From the NCBI GenBank assembly GCA_017475845.1, contig JAFVEU010000001.1:1-6246 (forward strand): a DNA stretch of 6,246 bases, in the 5' to 3' direction. Shown here one piece after another: positions 1 to 5,744 of this stretch (the first letter of the stretch is position 1; each line of letters opens with the position of its first letter). The translations under genes and the position numbers were made by a program. The notes beneath the pieces were generated by a model. That model saw only the letters and a program-made list of their open reading frames with translations, was not told the DNA's origin and ran no database searches. Source of the stretch: Lachnospiraceae bacterium. GTDB taxonomy: Bacteria; Bacillota; Clostridia; Lachnospirales; Lachnospiraceae.

Positions 1-89
1 CCCATGATATTGAAGAACAGGTCTATAAGGTCTATCTCCCTATCCTCCGGATCATATATCCTGTTTTCCATTGCTTTTTCGTTTTCCAT
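1..89 (-). CDS. Wzz/chain-length-determinant-type polysaccharide co-polymerase, N-terminal fragment (runs off window)
   Basis: Only the first 29 codons are in the window; the rest continues beyond position 1. The visible protein opens with an acidic, lysine-containing stretch and then reads DREIDLIDLFFNIM. That is the usual short cytoplasmic N-terminus, with its E-I-D-L-x-D-L signature, found just before the first membrane helix of Wzz/YveK/CapA-type proteins. In that family these proteins set polymer length, and in Firmicutes they often partner a BY-type tyrosine kinase. The ATG at 89 is chosen because a strong Shine-Dalgarno sequence (AAAGAGGAG, 96-104) sits 6 nt upstream. A second in-frame ATG at codon 7 has no such site. 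The start lies 17 nt after the stop of the preceding AAA/nuclease gene, so the two are probably co-transcribed. The family call rests on a short motif plus context, hence moderate confidence; gene extent and membrane segments cannot be seen. Confidence 0.68.
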   Translation of the reverse strand, partial: MENEKAMENRIYDPEDREIDLIDLFFNIM

Positions 90-95
90 TTGATG

Positions 96-104
96 CTCCT
101 CTTT
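96..104 (-). promoter_or_regulatory. Ribosome binding site of the wzz-like gene
   Basis: AAAGAGGAG on the minus strand, 6 nt before the ATG at 89. It lies wholly within the 17-nt gap after the AAA/nuclease stop codon, so the downstream gene has its own strong initiation site rather than depending only on coupling. Confidence 0.75.
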
Positions 105-106
105 CT

Positions 107-1684
107 TTACACCCTTTCGATCCTGCAGCTGTGCTTCCTGTTCCCGGGTTCTGCGTCCTTATCGTAGTTTATACCCACCAGCACTATCTCACTGCCATAA
201 TCCTTTAAGGCGTCCGGGTACTTCTTTTTCATTATCTGGTCTATGGCGCCTTCAGCACTCTTGTTCCATTTGAGTTCCACCACCAGCGCGGGCCAGTCTG
301 AATCATTCTTTGGAAGATATACTATATCTGCAAATCCCTCCCCGGCAGGTAGTTCTTCCCATTGCAGGTAATTGTCCCTATATGTATAGTACGCAAGCTT
401 TATCACGCTCCGAAGGCTGTCTTCCTTGTTGTAGTGCAGGGGAGAGGTTTCTTCCGCATGAACCTTCTCTATCTGTGCTGCCACAGCCTCTTCATTTCCG
501 TTTATGGTGTCAAGGAACAGCCTTTCGCTTTCCTCAAGCCGCCGCCTGGTTTCTGCGTGATCCACCTCTCTTATTGCCCGCCGGAATTCCTGTTTTATTT
601 CCTCATTGGGGATCCGCACGCTCCCTTTATCCGCATCATATGCTAAATATCCGAGATGTATGAGCAGGGTGAGGACATCGTCTTTTCCCCTGAATGTTAC
701 CAGATCGTTTGCGAATCCCACCGGATCCACGGGAACCTCCATGCCGCCGATCAGTTCCGCTATGGTCTTTGTGAGGCCGTTATAGTCTTTTCTGATATAT
801 TCCATCAGCCCCTCTGCTGCTGATGTTTCTGTCCAGTATGAATCAAAATCCTCATACCTTATGGCTTTCATGACTGAATTCGGATTATAGACGGATCCCA
901 CATTCTTAAAGGAATAGCCGTCATACCAATGCTTCATGGACCCGAAGCTGATATCTTTTCTGCTGCAGAGCTGTCTTACCTCTTCTTCGGTAAATCCCAC
1001 ATATTCCCCGAACTGACGGGGTTTTATCATTGTATATTCCTGAAAGTCCGATATAGCTGACTGTGAACCGTCTTTTTTTATGGGAAGTATTCCCGTCATG
1101 TAGACTGCTGCAAAGATCCTTGACGTGATCCCGCTGTTCTTAAAGAGAGATCTTAAGAATTCAAGATATTCCCTTTGGATGCCCGGATTATCCTCCTTTT
1201 CCCTTATGGGAGCATCCCATTCATCAATGATCATTACGATCTTGTTTCCCGTATATTCTGTCAGGTTTATAAGGGTGGCTGCAAATCCCTCTTCTATCCT
1301 GACTTCGCTGTATGTATTTCTGATCTCTGATACTATATTTCTCTTTATAAACGATACCAGGTCTTCTGCTGCGGTCTCTCCCATGACTCCTGTCATATCG
1401 AGATAGATCACATCATATTTATTCAGATGCCTTTTATAGCTTTCGTCTTCTGCTATTTTAAGCTTTTCAAACAGCCTGCCCGAATCGCATGACTTATCGT
1501 AATACGCACTCAGCATCTGGGCGGCGTAGGATTTCCCGAAACGGCGGGGTCTGCTGATACAGGTAAGCTTTTCACCGGTACTTATCGTTCTGTTTATAAG
1601 ACTGATGAGGCCGGTCTTATCAACGTATTCCGTGTTCAGTATTACGGTAAATCCACTGTTTCCGGGATTCAGATACGTTCCCAT
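107..1684 (-). CDS. AAA-ATPase-like protein with C-terminal PD-(D/E)XK nuclease-type domain
   Basis: This 525-residue protein has the two-domain build of the AAA-ATPase_like (PF09820) plus PDDEXK_9 (PF08011, formerly DUF1703) family. The N-terminal half carries the family's non-canonical P-loop SRPRRFGKS (residues 44-52) and a Walker B strand with IIDEWDAPI (152-160). The C-terminal half carries a plausible nuclease core: D453 in the GFADIVYLP strand, E470 and K472 in VVELKWNK, and a following helix with Q483. All key residues appear intact. Length is normal for the family. The biological role of the family is not established; roles in mobile elements or defence have been suggested by context only. 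The start at 1684 is supported by AAAGGAGGT 8 nt upstream. It sits inside an exopolysaccharide operon between a LoaP-like gene and wzz, where no biosynthetic role is obvious, so it may be an inserted cargo gene. A candidate promoter at 2014-2041 could drive it independently. Confidence 0.9.
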   Translation of the reverse strand: MGTYLNPGNSGFTVILNTEYVDKTGLISLINRTISTGEKLTCISRPRRFGKSYAAQMLSAYYDKSCDSGRLFEKLKIAEDESYKRHLNKYDVIYLDMTGVMGETAAEDLVSFIKRNIVSEIRNTYSEVRIEEGFAATLINLTEYTGNKIVMIIDEWDAPIREKEDNPGIQREYLEFLRSLFKNSGITSRIFAAVYMTGILPIKKDGSQSAISDFQEYTMIKPRQFGEYVGFTEEEVRQLCSRKDISFGSMKHWYDGYSFKNVGSVYNPNSVMKAIRYEDFDSYWTETSAAEGLMEYIRKDYNGLTKTIAELIGGMEVPVDPVGFANDLVTFRGKDDVLTLLIHLGYLAYDADKGSVRIPNEEIKQEFRRAIREVDHAETRRRLEESERLFLDTINGNEEAVAAQIEKVHAEETSPLHYNKEDSLRSVIKLAYYTYRDNYLQWEELPAGEGFADIVYLPKNDSDWPALVVELKWNKSAEGAIDQIMKKKYPDALKDYGSEIVLVGINYDKDAEPGNRKHSCRIERV

Positions 1685-1692
1685 ATCTTCAG

Positions 1693-1701
1693 ACCTCCTT
1701 T
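1693..1701 (-). promoter_or_regulatory. Ribosome binding site of the AAA/nuclease gene
   Basis: AAAGGAGGT, a nearly perfect anti-SD match, lies 8 nt upstream of the ATG at 1684 and fixes the start codon. Confidence 0.85.
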
Positions 1702-1783
1702 CCCAAAGACACGGAGACGGTTCTTTTGTCCTGTCCCTGTCTTGTTATTCTTTATCCTTAAAATAGTCAGACTTATCCATACG

Positions 1784-1814
1784 GTCCCGGATCCTTTTTT
1801 AAAAGATCCGGCAC
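1784..1814. other. Strong inverted repeat (hairpin) within the non-coding interval
   Basis: CCGGATC (1787-1793) pairs with GATCCGG (1805-1811). The stem extends by two further pairs beyond one mismatch, with a T-rich then A-rich interior (1794-1804). It resembles an intrinsic terminator in stem strength. However, on neither strand does a run of T follow the stem directly, so I call it only a hairpin. It is one of several stems in the 1708-1989 segment. Confidence 0.55.
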
Positions 1815-1836
1815 CGCTCTTTATCTTTAGCTGGTC

Positions 1837-1887
1837 GCATGTCTCACCTGCCGCGGGTTCCCCGACGAGCAGGGGTCTTGAACATGC
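1837..1887 (-). other. Candidate structured RNA domain with competing stems
   Basis: On the minus-strand transcript an outer stem GCATGT/ACATGC (1882-1887 with 1837-1842) encloses two alternative inner stems. One is CCTGC/GCAGG (1869-1873 with 1847-1851); the other is CCCC/GGGG (1872-1875 with 1860-1863). They share bases 1872-1873, so they exclude each other. A compact palindrome, CCGCCGGGCGG (1917-1927), lies just upstream in the transcript. I do not recognise a known riboswitch or ncRNA family. The pairing is read by eye without energy calculation. Confidence 0.35.
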
Positions 1888-2013
1888 TCATTTTCCGTCT
1901 GCGGATCAGTTGCCTGCCGCCCGGCGGAAGGGAAGACTGGGAGATGGTCCGATAGTACTTACTGAGGACAATAGAACCCTCCTCCTGTCTTTTCGCACAA
2001 TAATACATAGTAT

Positions 2014-2041
2014 ATTTTACTCATAATACGGGAAAAATCAA
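2014..2041 (-). promoter_or_regulatory. Candidate sigmaA promoter ahead of the non-coding interval and the AAA/nuclease gene
   Basis: On the minus strand, TTGATT (2036-2041) is followed after 16 nt by TAAAAT (2014-2019), a 4/6 and 5/6 match to consensus. It sits in an AT-rich stretch after the LoaP-like gene. The predicted start near 2007 overlaps an 11-bp dyad ATAC-ATA-GTAT (2003-2013). If real, the transcript would carry a leader of roughly 320 nt containing the whole structured segment before the AAA/nuclease ATG. AT-rich DNA gives such matches by chance, so confidence is limited. Confidence 0.4.
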
Positions 2042-2091
2042 GATTTGATGTAGATTTATGTAAACTTGGGTCTCCCTCGGGGCCTCTTCCC

Positions 2092-2694
2092 TCAGTTTGA
2101 TGTGGGATCCGCGTTTCCGCTAAGCATCTCTACGGCCATGGAGATATTCCGTTTTTCTCCCAGGAAGTCCATTTCCATTATGGCGTAGCGCTTTGACGGG
2201 TTGATCTTTTTTACTTCGGCTTCCCTGCCCTTTAAGGGGCCTGAACGGAATTCCACGTGGCTTCCTTCCTTTATGTAGGTGGACTTGCCCACTATCCCTC
2301 CTGTCCCAAGGAGGCCTTTAAGCCTTTCCATGTCGCTTTCGGACACCGGGATTATGGGATATTCTTCAATGCCTGTTTCTTTTTCCCCTGTCCTGTTCTT
2401 CCCCACCATGTGGTAGGAGGTCTCGATCCTTAAGGTTCTGAGGATCCGGCTGAAGGCTGTGATATCCCTGCTTTCTATAAACACATAGTTGTAAAACAGC
2501 GGCACCTCTTTTTCCGTCCAGTTCTTTCTGCCGTTTTCGTCCTTTTGATGCCACATCCTGACGACTTTTGGGACATATATGCGTTCCACCGCTTCCGGAT
2601 ATTCCCTCTTGACCGTTGAGGTCAGCACCTCCGCGAGATGCTCCTCTTTATTATGCTCGGTATAGAGGACATAGGTTCTTATGGGCTCTTCCAT
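2092..2694 (-). CDS. loaP: NusG paralog of LoaP type (processive transcription antiterminator)
   Basis: The 200-residue protein has an N-terminal NGN domain (about residues 5-96), with the family strand PLFYNYVFIES at 65-75, and a C-terminal KOW domain (about 141-192) with SGPLKGREAEVKKI (151-164). This is the layout of NusG and its specialised paralogs. NusG proteins bind RNA polymerase; LoaP paralogs in Firmicutes promote readthrough of terminators in long antibiotic and polysaccharide operons and recognise an RNA hairpin in the leader. A paralog rather than housekeeping NusG is inferred from its place inside an exopolysaccharide operon and the diverged sequence. Its ATG lies 2 nt after the manC stop (TAA-AG-ATG) with only a weak GGGA site, so translation is probably coupled to manC. 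A different NusG-like regulator (RfaH/UpxY type) is possible, but the KOW sequence looks LoaP-like. Confidence 0.83.
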   Translation of the reverse strand: MEEPIRTYVLYTEHNKEEHLAEVLTSTVKREYPEAVERIYVPKVVRMWHQKDENGRKNWTEKEVPLFYNYVFIESRDITAFSRILRTLRIETSYHMVGKNRTGEKETGIEEYPIIPVSESDMERLKGLLGTGGIVGKSTYIKEGSHVEFRSGPLKGREAEVKKINPSKRYAIMEMDFLGEKRNISMAVEMLSGNADPTSN

Positions 2695-2696
2695 CT

Positions 2697-4028
2697 TTAA
2701 TCCCAGTCGTAGTCGAAGCGCTCGATATCTTCCTCAACGAGCTCCGTTCCTATCTGTACTTCGATTATATGAAGGTCTCCCCCCACCGCTTTTATGCCGT
2801 GCTTTTCTCCGGCTTTGATCATCACTGCGTCCCCGATACGAACCTTTCTTTCCTTGTCATCTATGACGAGAAGGCCTGTTCCTTCGGTAAATGTCCATAT
2901 CTCTGTCCGCTTGAAGTGCCTCTGGTAGGATATGTGCTGCCCTTCGGTTATTACCAGTTCTTTTACCAGGCTGTTCTGCTCGTCCTCGTGGAGCTTGTAT
3001 TCCAGCACCCGGTACTCGCCCCAGGGCCGTCTTTCGTACATGGGCCGCCGGTCGATTATATAGTCCTTTAAGTAGCTGCTCTGATGCTTGTCCGACACCA
3101 ATATGCCGTCCGGAGTGGCCGCCACTATTGCGTCCTTCACTCCCAATACCACCATGGGGATCTCCAGCTCGTTCACCACGTGGGTGTTCTCGCTCTTGTC
3201 CGCTACCGCGTTGCCGCTTACAGGCTCTTCCATGGCTTCCGTAAGGGTGTTCCAGGTTCCCAGGTCCTTCCAGGAGCCTGCAAACCGGATCACATTGATG
3301 CTCTTTTCCTTTTCCACCACTGCGTAGTCGAAGCTGATCTTCGGCAGCTTGTCGTAGGAGGGGAAGAGTGCTGAATATTCAGATGTTCCAAGTAATTCCC
3401 TGCTCTTTTCCAGTATATACGATAGCTTGAACGCGAATACCCCGCCGTTCCACAGGGCTCCGTTCTTTATCAGTTCCTTTGCCGTTTCCTCGTCAGGCTT
3501 TTCCTTAAAGGAGCTTACCGGGCTTAAGTGGTCTCCCTTCTCCGGTATGATGTACCCATACTTTTCACTGGGATATGTGGGTTCTATCCCCATAAGGGTG
3601 ATGTTGGCGCTGCCTTTTTCCGCTTCGGTGCTCATCTCCTGCAGTGTCCTGAAATAGTCCTCTTCCACGTAAGGGTCCACCGGGCAGATAACCACGCTCT
3701 CTTCTTCCTTTACCCCCTCTTTGTCATGGAGGTACGCGGCTGCCAGGGCTATTGCCGGAAAGGTGTCTCTCCTGCAGGGTTCCACAGAGATCCCCACTTC
3801 TTCTCCCAACTGGGTCCTGATCTGGGGGATCTGGGAGGTTGAGGTGGCTATGGTCACCTTGCTCCCCGGGGATGTGCTGAGGATCAGCCTGTACATCCTC
3901 TGAGCCATGGACTCCTTTGCGTCCTGCCCGGGTACCGTGAATATCTTCAGGAACTGCTTGCTTCTTACATCATTTGACAAGGGCCACAGACGCTTTCCGC
4001 TGCCGCCTGATAATAGTATTACGTTCAA
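2697..4028 (-). CDS. manC: Mannose-1-phosphate guanylyltransferase with C-terminal cupin (ManC/AlgA type)
   Basis: The enzyme makes GDP-mannose from GTP and mannose-1-phosphate in the cytoplasm, the precursor of mannose, fucose and related residues in polysaccharides. The nucleotidyltransferase domain (about 1-265) shows the signature GGSGKRLWPLS (8-18), KQFL (24-27), VEPCRRDTFPAI (82-93), FKEKP (174-178), WNGGVFAF (193-200) and GSWKDLGTW (251-259). The usual PADH motif reads PVDPY at 116-120. A linker leads to a cupin of the type II mannose-6-phosphate isomerase family (about 330-443) with Q369, H371, E376 and H410 as probable metal ligands and the typical EEDIERFD end. A bifunctional isomerase/guanylyltransferase is therefore plausible, but isomerase activity is inferred. 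Length (443) is slightly short for the bifunctional class but no domain is missing. The start is TTG, fixed by AAAGGAGA 7 nt upstream. The gene is 24 nt downstream of the glycosyltransferase. Confidence 0.93.
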   Translation of the reverse strand: MNVILLSGGSGKRLWPLSNDVRSKQFLKIFTVPGQDAKESMAQRMYRLILSTSPGSKVTIATSTSQIPQIRTQLGEEVGISVEPCRRDTFPAIALAAAYLHDKEGVKEEESVVICPVDPYVEEDYFRTLQEMSTEAEKGSANITLMGIEPTYPSEKYGYIIPEKGDHLSPVSSFKEKPDEETAKELIKNGALWNGGVFAFKLSYILEKSRELLGTSEYSALFPSYDKLPKISFDYAVVEKEKSINVIRFAGSWKDLGTWNTLTEAMEEPVSGNAVADKSENTHVVNELEIPMVVLGVKDAIVAATPDGILVSDKHQSSYLKDYIIDRRPMYERRPWGEYRVLEYKLHEDEQNSLVKELVITEGQHISYQRHFKRTEIWTFTEGTGLLVIDDKERKVRIGDAVMIKAGEKHGIKAVGGDLHIIEVQIGTELVEEDIERFDYDWD

Positions 4029-4034
4029 GTCTTT

Positions 4035-4042
4035 TCTCCTTT
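4035..4042 (-). promoter_or_regulatory. Ribosome binding site deciding the TTG start of manC
   Basis: AAAGGAGA ends 7 nt before a TTG at 4026-4028. The nucleotide-binding motif begins only 8 codons later, leaving no room for a downstream ATG, so TTG is the real start. Confidence 0.8.
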
Positions 4043-4052
4043 ATTCTTCCGG

Positions 4053-5612
4053 CTAATGGTTATACAGCAGGAACTTGATATTGGTTACCACATATCTTTT
4101 TAACAGCCGCTTCGGATCCTGGAACAGCCGGTAGAGCCATTCCATGCCGATCTTCTGTATCCAGAAGGGGGCTCTCTTCGTTGTTCCCCCATGGAAGTCA
4201 AAACCGGCTCCAACCCCCAGCATCAACGCGTTTATCCTGCCTGCGTGCTCTGCCATCCATTTTTCCTGCTTCGGTGCTCCAAGCCCCACCCACAGTATAT
4301 CGGCACCGGATTCGTTTATCCTCTTTACCGTCTCCTCGTCCTCTTTAAGTGTCAGCTCCCTGAAGGGGGGCGATTCAAAGCCTCTCAGATCTATCCCCGG
4401 GTAGTTCTTCCTGAGATTCTCCTCCAATGCTTTTTCCGTCTCCTCAGTGGATCCGTAGAAGTACATGGAGAGCTTCCCGTCCATTGCGGCCCGGAAGGTC
4501 TTTCCCATAAAGTCCGGCCCCGCTACCCGGCAGGCTTCCTTATAGCCTTTTTTCTTCTGCGCCTTTACTATGGGCATGCCGTCCGGCATCACAAAGGCTG
4601 CCCGGTTCTGTATCTCCCGGTATTCCACATCTTCATGAGCCATGACCGTGGTATGCACGTTTCCGAAGCAGATATACTGTCCTTTGAGGCGCTTTACATT
4701 TTCTTTTATGTAGGATACCGCTTCCGTAAGGCTGGTTACGGTGAAATCCACTCCCAGCACGCTGCAGCGGTCTTTTAACTCCGAGTACCTTAAGACCGGC
4801 ACTCCCCTCATGTACCTTATCACATCTGATGATGCGTTTACCCCGTCCATATTCAGCACGGTTCTCCGGGGCTTTCCTGTCCTGTCCGTGAATTCCTTTA
4901 TTATCCGCAGTTCCTCTTTATCCGGCTCTCCCCGGGTGAGGACCAGGACCTCGTCAAAGTCTTTGCTTCCGGCTTTTGTGGGGCTGAGGCTGCTGAGGGT
5001 CCGGACTGCCGCAGCTTCAGTAGCTTCAGCGGCTTCCGCGGCTTCAGTGCGCTTTAATCCGCTGAGGGTCTGGACTTCCGTGATGGTGTCTCCGGGGGAC
5101 AGGAGCTGTTCCCCTATGCTCTTTTCCCTTTCCGGGTCATCTCCGTCTGTCAGTAACAGGTATTTCTTCGGCCTGTATTCCGCCTTTGCCCTGTTGCTTA
5201 AGTATTTCCCGTAGATAAAGCGCACCGCCGTATCTATCACGGTGCCGAATACAAAGAACATGATGACCACTGCCCTTGATGCCCAATATCCCACCCGGAT
5301 CAGATACAGGAAGCAGATCAGGCATATCAGCATCATCAGCTGGTTCTTTATCACGTTAACTGTCTTGTCAAAGGGATCCTGGTCGATAAGGGGCTTATTT
5401 CCCGAATCCGTCAGGAAAAACACCGCCACGTATATTATCAGGACAAGAGCGAATATCAGAAAATACAGGCCGTCGTAGGATCCTGCGATGGCCACCAGCC
5501 CCGGCGCCTTATGAAACCTGACATATATAGCCAGTAGCAGCGCCAAAGCCACTGATATCAGGTCCAGCGGCAGCAATAGCCTTTGAAGTTTGTCCTCGTC
5601 ACTTTTTTGCAT
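4053..5612 (-). CDS. Chimeric membrane glycosyltransferase: 4-TM/Rossmann-like N-terminus fused to WecG/TagA/CpsF catalytic domain
   Basis: The 519-residue protein has two parts. Residues 1-275 hold four predicted membrane helices (about 11-31, 49-67, 91-107, 113-133) and then a cytoplasmic Rossmann-like segment starting at KKYLLLTDGDD (149-159). This is the layout of the N-terminal region (PF13727) of polyprenyl-phosphate hexose-1-phosphate transferases. Residues 281-519 are a complete WecG/TagA/CpsF domain (PF03808). They show LGVDFTVTSL (286-295), the substrate-pocket strand around N318 and T321-T322, the catalytic-base candidate D344 in VMPDGMPIV, RVAGPD (362-367), VGLGAPKQEKW (442-452) and RAPFWIQKIGMEWLYRLF (480-497) with the basic C-terminal appendage. 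Family members transfer ManNAc-type sugars from UDP-sugars to a lipid-PP-GlcNAc acceptor; the sugar here is unknown. The sugar-phosphotransferase catalytic domain normally following such an N-terminus is absent. An Ala/Glu-rich insert occupies about 188-202. Stop is TAG. The ATG has no Shine-Dalgarno sequence. Confidence 0.88.
   Translation of the reverse strand: MQKSDEDKLQRLLLPLDLISVALALLLAIYVRFHKAPGLVAIAGSYDGLYFLIFALVLIIYVAVFFLTDSGNKPLIDQDPFDKTVNVIKNQLMMLICLICFLYLIRVGYWASRAVVIMFFVFGTVIDTAVRFIYGKYLSNRAKAEYRPKKYLLLTDGDDPEREKSIGEQLLSPGDTITEVQTLSGLKRTEAAEAAEATEAAAVRTLSSLSPTKAGSKDFDEVLVLTRGEPDKEELRIIKEFTDRTGKPRRTVLNMDGVNASSDVIRYMRGVPVLRYSELKDRCSVLGVDFTVTSLTEAVSYIKENVKRLKGQYICFGNVHTTVMAHEDVEYREIQNRAAFVMPDGMPIVKAQKKKGYKEACRVAGPDFMGKTFRAAMDGKLSMYFYGSTEETEKALEENLRKNYPGIDLRGFESPPFRELTLKEDEETVKRINESGADILWVGLGAPKQEKWMAEHAGRINALMLGVGAGFDFHGGTTKRAPFWIQKIGMEWLYRLFQDPKRLLKRYVVTNIKFLLYNH
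4992..5076. repeat. In-frame repeats inside the glycosyltransferase gene (9-bp tandem array plus 69-bp-spaced direct repeat)
   Basis: Four 9-bp units of the form GCTTCAGNN occupy 5014-5022, 5023-5031, 5032-5040 and 5041-5049 and encode an E-A-A/T-E-A series. They lie between two 16-bp copies of GCTGAGGGTCYGGACT at 4992-5007 and 5061-5076, exactly 69 bp (23 codons) apart. The copies encode VQTLSGL (180-186) and VRTLSSL (203-209). All units are multiples of three, so copy-number changes would lengthen or shorten the protein without a frameshift. Confidence 0.8.
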
Positions 5613-5620
5613 TTGGATTG

Positions 5621-5649
5621 ATTATACTATAATCCGCATGGATAGTAAA
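5621..5649 (-). promoter_or_regulatory. Strong sigmaA promoter of the polysaccharide operon, giving a leaderless or near-leaderless mRNA
   Basis: On the minus strand TTTACT (5644-5649) and a perfect TATAAT (5621-5626) are separated by exactly 17 nt. A start 7-8 nt past the -10 box falls at 5613-5614, one or two bases before the ATG at 5610-5612. No Shine-Dalgarno sequence fits in the eight bases between the -10 box and the ATG. The promoter follows a terminator and two direct repeats, so it is well placed as the operon's first promoter. Confidence 0.72.
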
Positions 5650-5701
5650 GAAAACAAGCCATTAGGACGGGTTGACAGAAAACAAGCAATTGGGACGGGT
5701 T
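5650..5701. repeat. Two 24-bp direct repeats immediately upstream of the operon promoter
   Basis: The plus-strand units at 5650-5673 and 5678-5701 match at 22 of 24 positions, with a 4-bp spacer (28-bp period). Both begin GAAAACAAGC and end GGACGGGTT. The proximal copy ends exactly at the -35 hexamer, the position expected of activator or repressor sites. The GGACGG(G)TT core also resembles the REP-like arms at 1708-1733, so a mobile-repeat origin is an alternative. Confidence 0.75.
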
Positions 5702-5744
5702 AGTGATCCATCGGAGAGCATAGATCGCCCCACAAGAGATTCAC

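Larger units (their letters stand above)
1708..1989. repeat. REP-like inverted pair (REPIN/MITE-like) bounding a structured non-coding segment
   Basis: Two arms in opposite orientation bound a 282-bp GC-rich segment with no credible gene. The left arm (plus strand, 1708-1733) contains GGTTCTTTTGTCC. The right arm (minus strand, 1989 to 1964) contains GGTTCTATTGTCC, a 12/13 match, and both arms start with GACA. Each arm can itself fold: AAGACA/TGTCTT at 1706-1711 and 1738-1743, and GAGGA/TCCTC at 1964-1968 and 1980-1984. From memory, GGGACGGTTCTTTTGTCC-like palindromes are frequent intergenic repeats in Clostridia, of the sort associated with REP transposases (RAYTs); I cannot confirm this here. 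I see no clear target-site duplication. It lies between the LoaP-like gene and the AAA/nuclease gene, and would be transcribed as part of the operon. Confidence 0.55.

Noticed and set aside
1784..1814. Intrinsic terminator ending the first part of the operon
   Set aside because: The stem is good but no U-tract follows on either strand; recorded only as a hairpin.
1742..2026. Open frame on the plus strand (94 codons) across the non-coding interval
   Set aside because: It has no ribosome site, no recognisable motif, and is antisense to the operon; its sequence is explained by the inverted repeats and hairpins.
2034..2053. Small ATCAA/TTGAT hairpin followed by T5 on the minus strand after the LoaP-like gene, as a terminator
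   Set aside because: The stem is only five mostly A-T pairs with a 3-nt loop, too weak for an intrinsic terminator, and it overlaps the candidate -35 box.
2616..3071. 151-codon open frame on the plus strand
   Set aside because: It is antisense to both the LoaP-like gene and the manC cupin domain, which have strong family motifs; no start signal.
4191..4778. 195-codon open frame on the plus strand
   Set aside because: It lies wholly inside the clearly coding WecG/TagA domain on the opposite strand; the residues read as a shadow, with no start signal or domain.
5672..5677. TTGACA on the plus strand as a possible -35 box
   Set aside because: No -10-like sequence occurs 16-18 nt downstream (the region reads GGGACGGGTT); the hexamer is made by the join between the two direct repeats.
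5650..5701. CRISPR array
   Set aside because: Only two copies with a 4-bp spacer and no neighbouring cas gene; not CRISPR-like.
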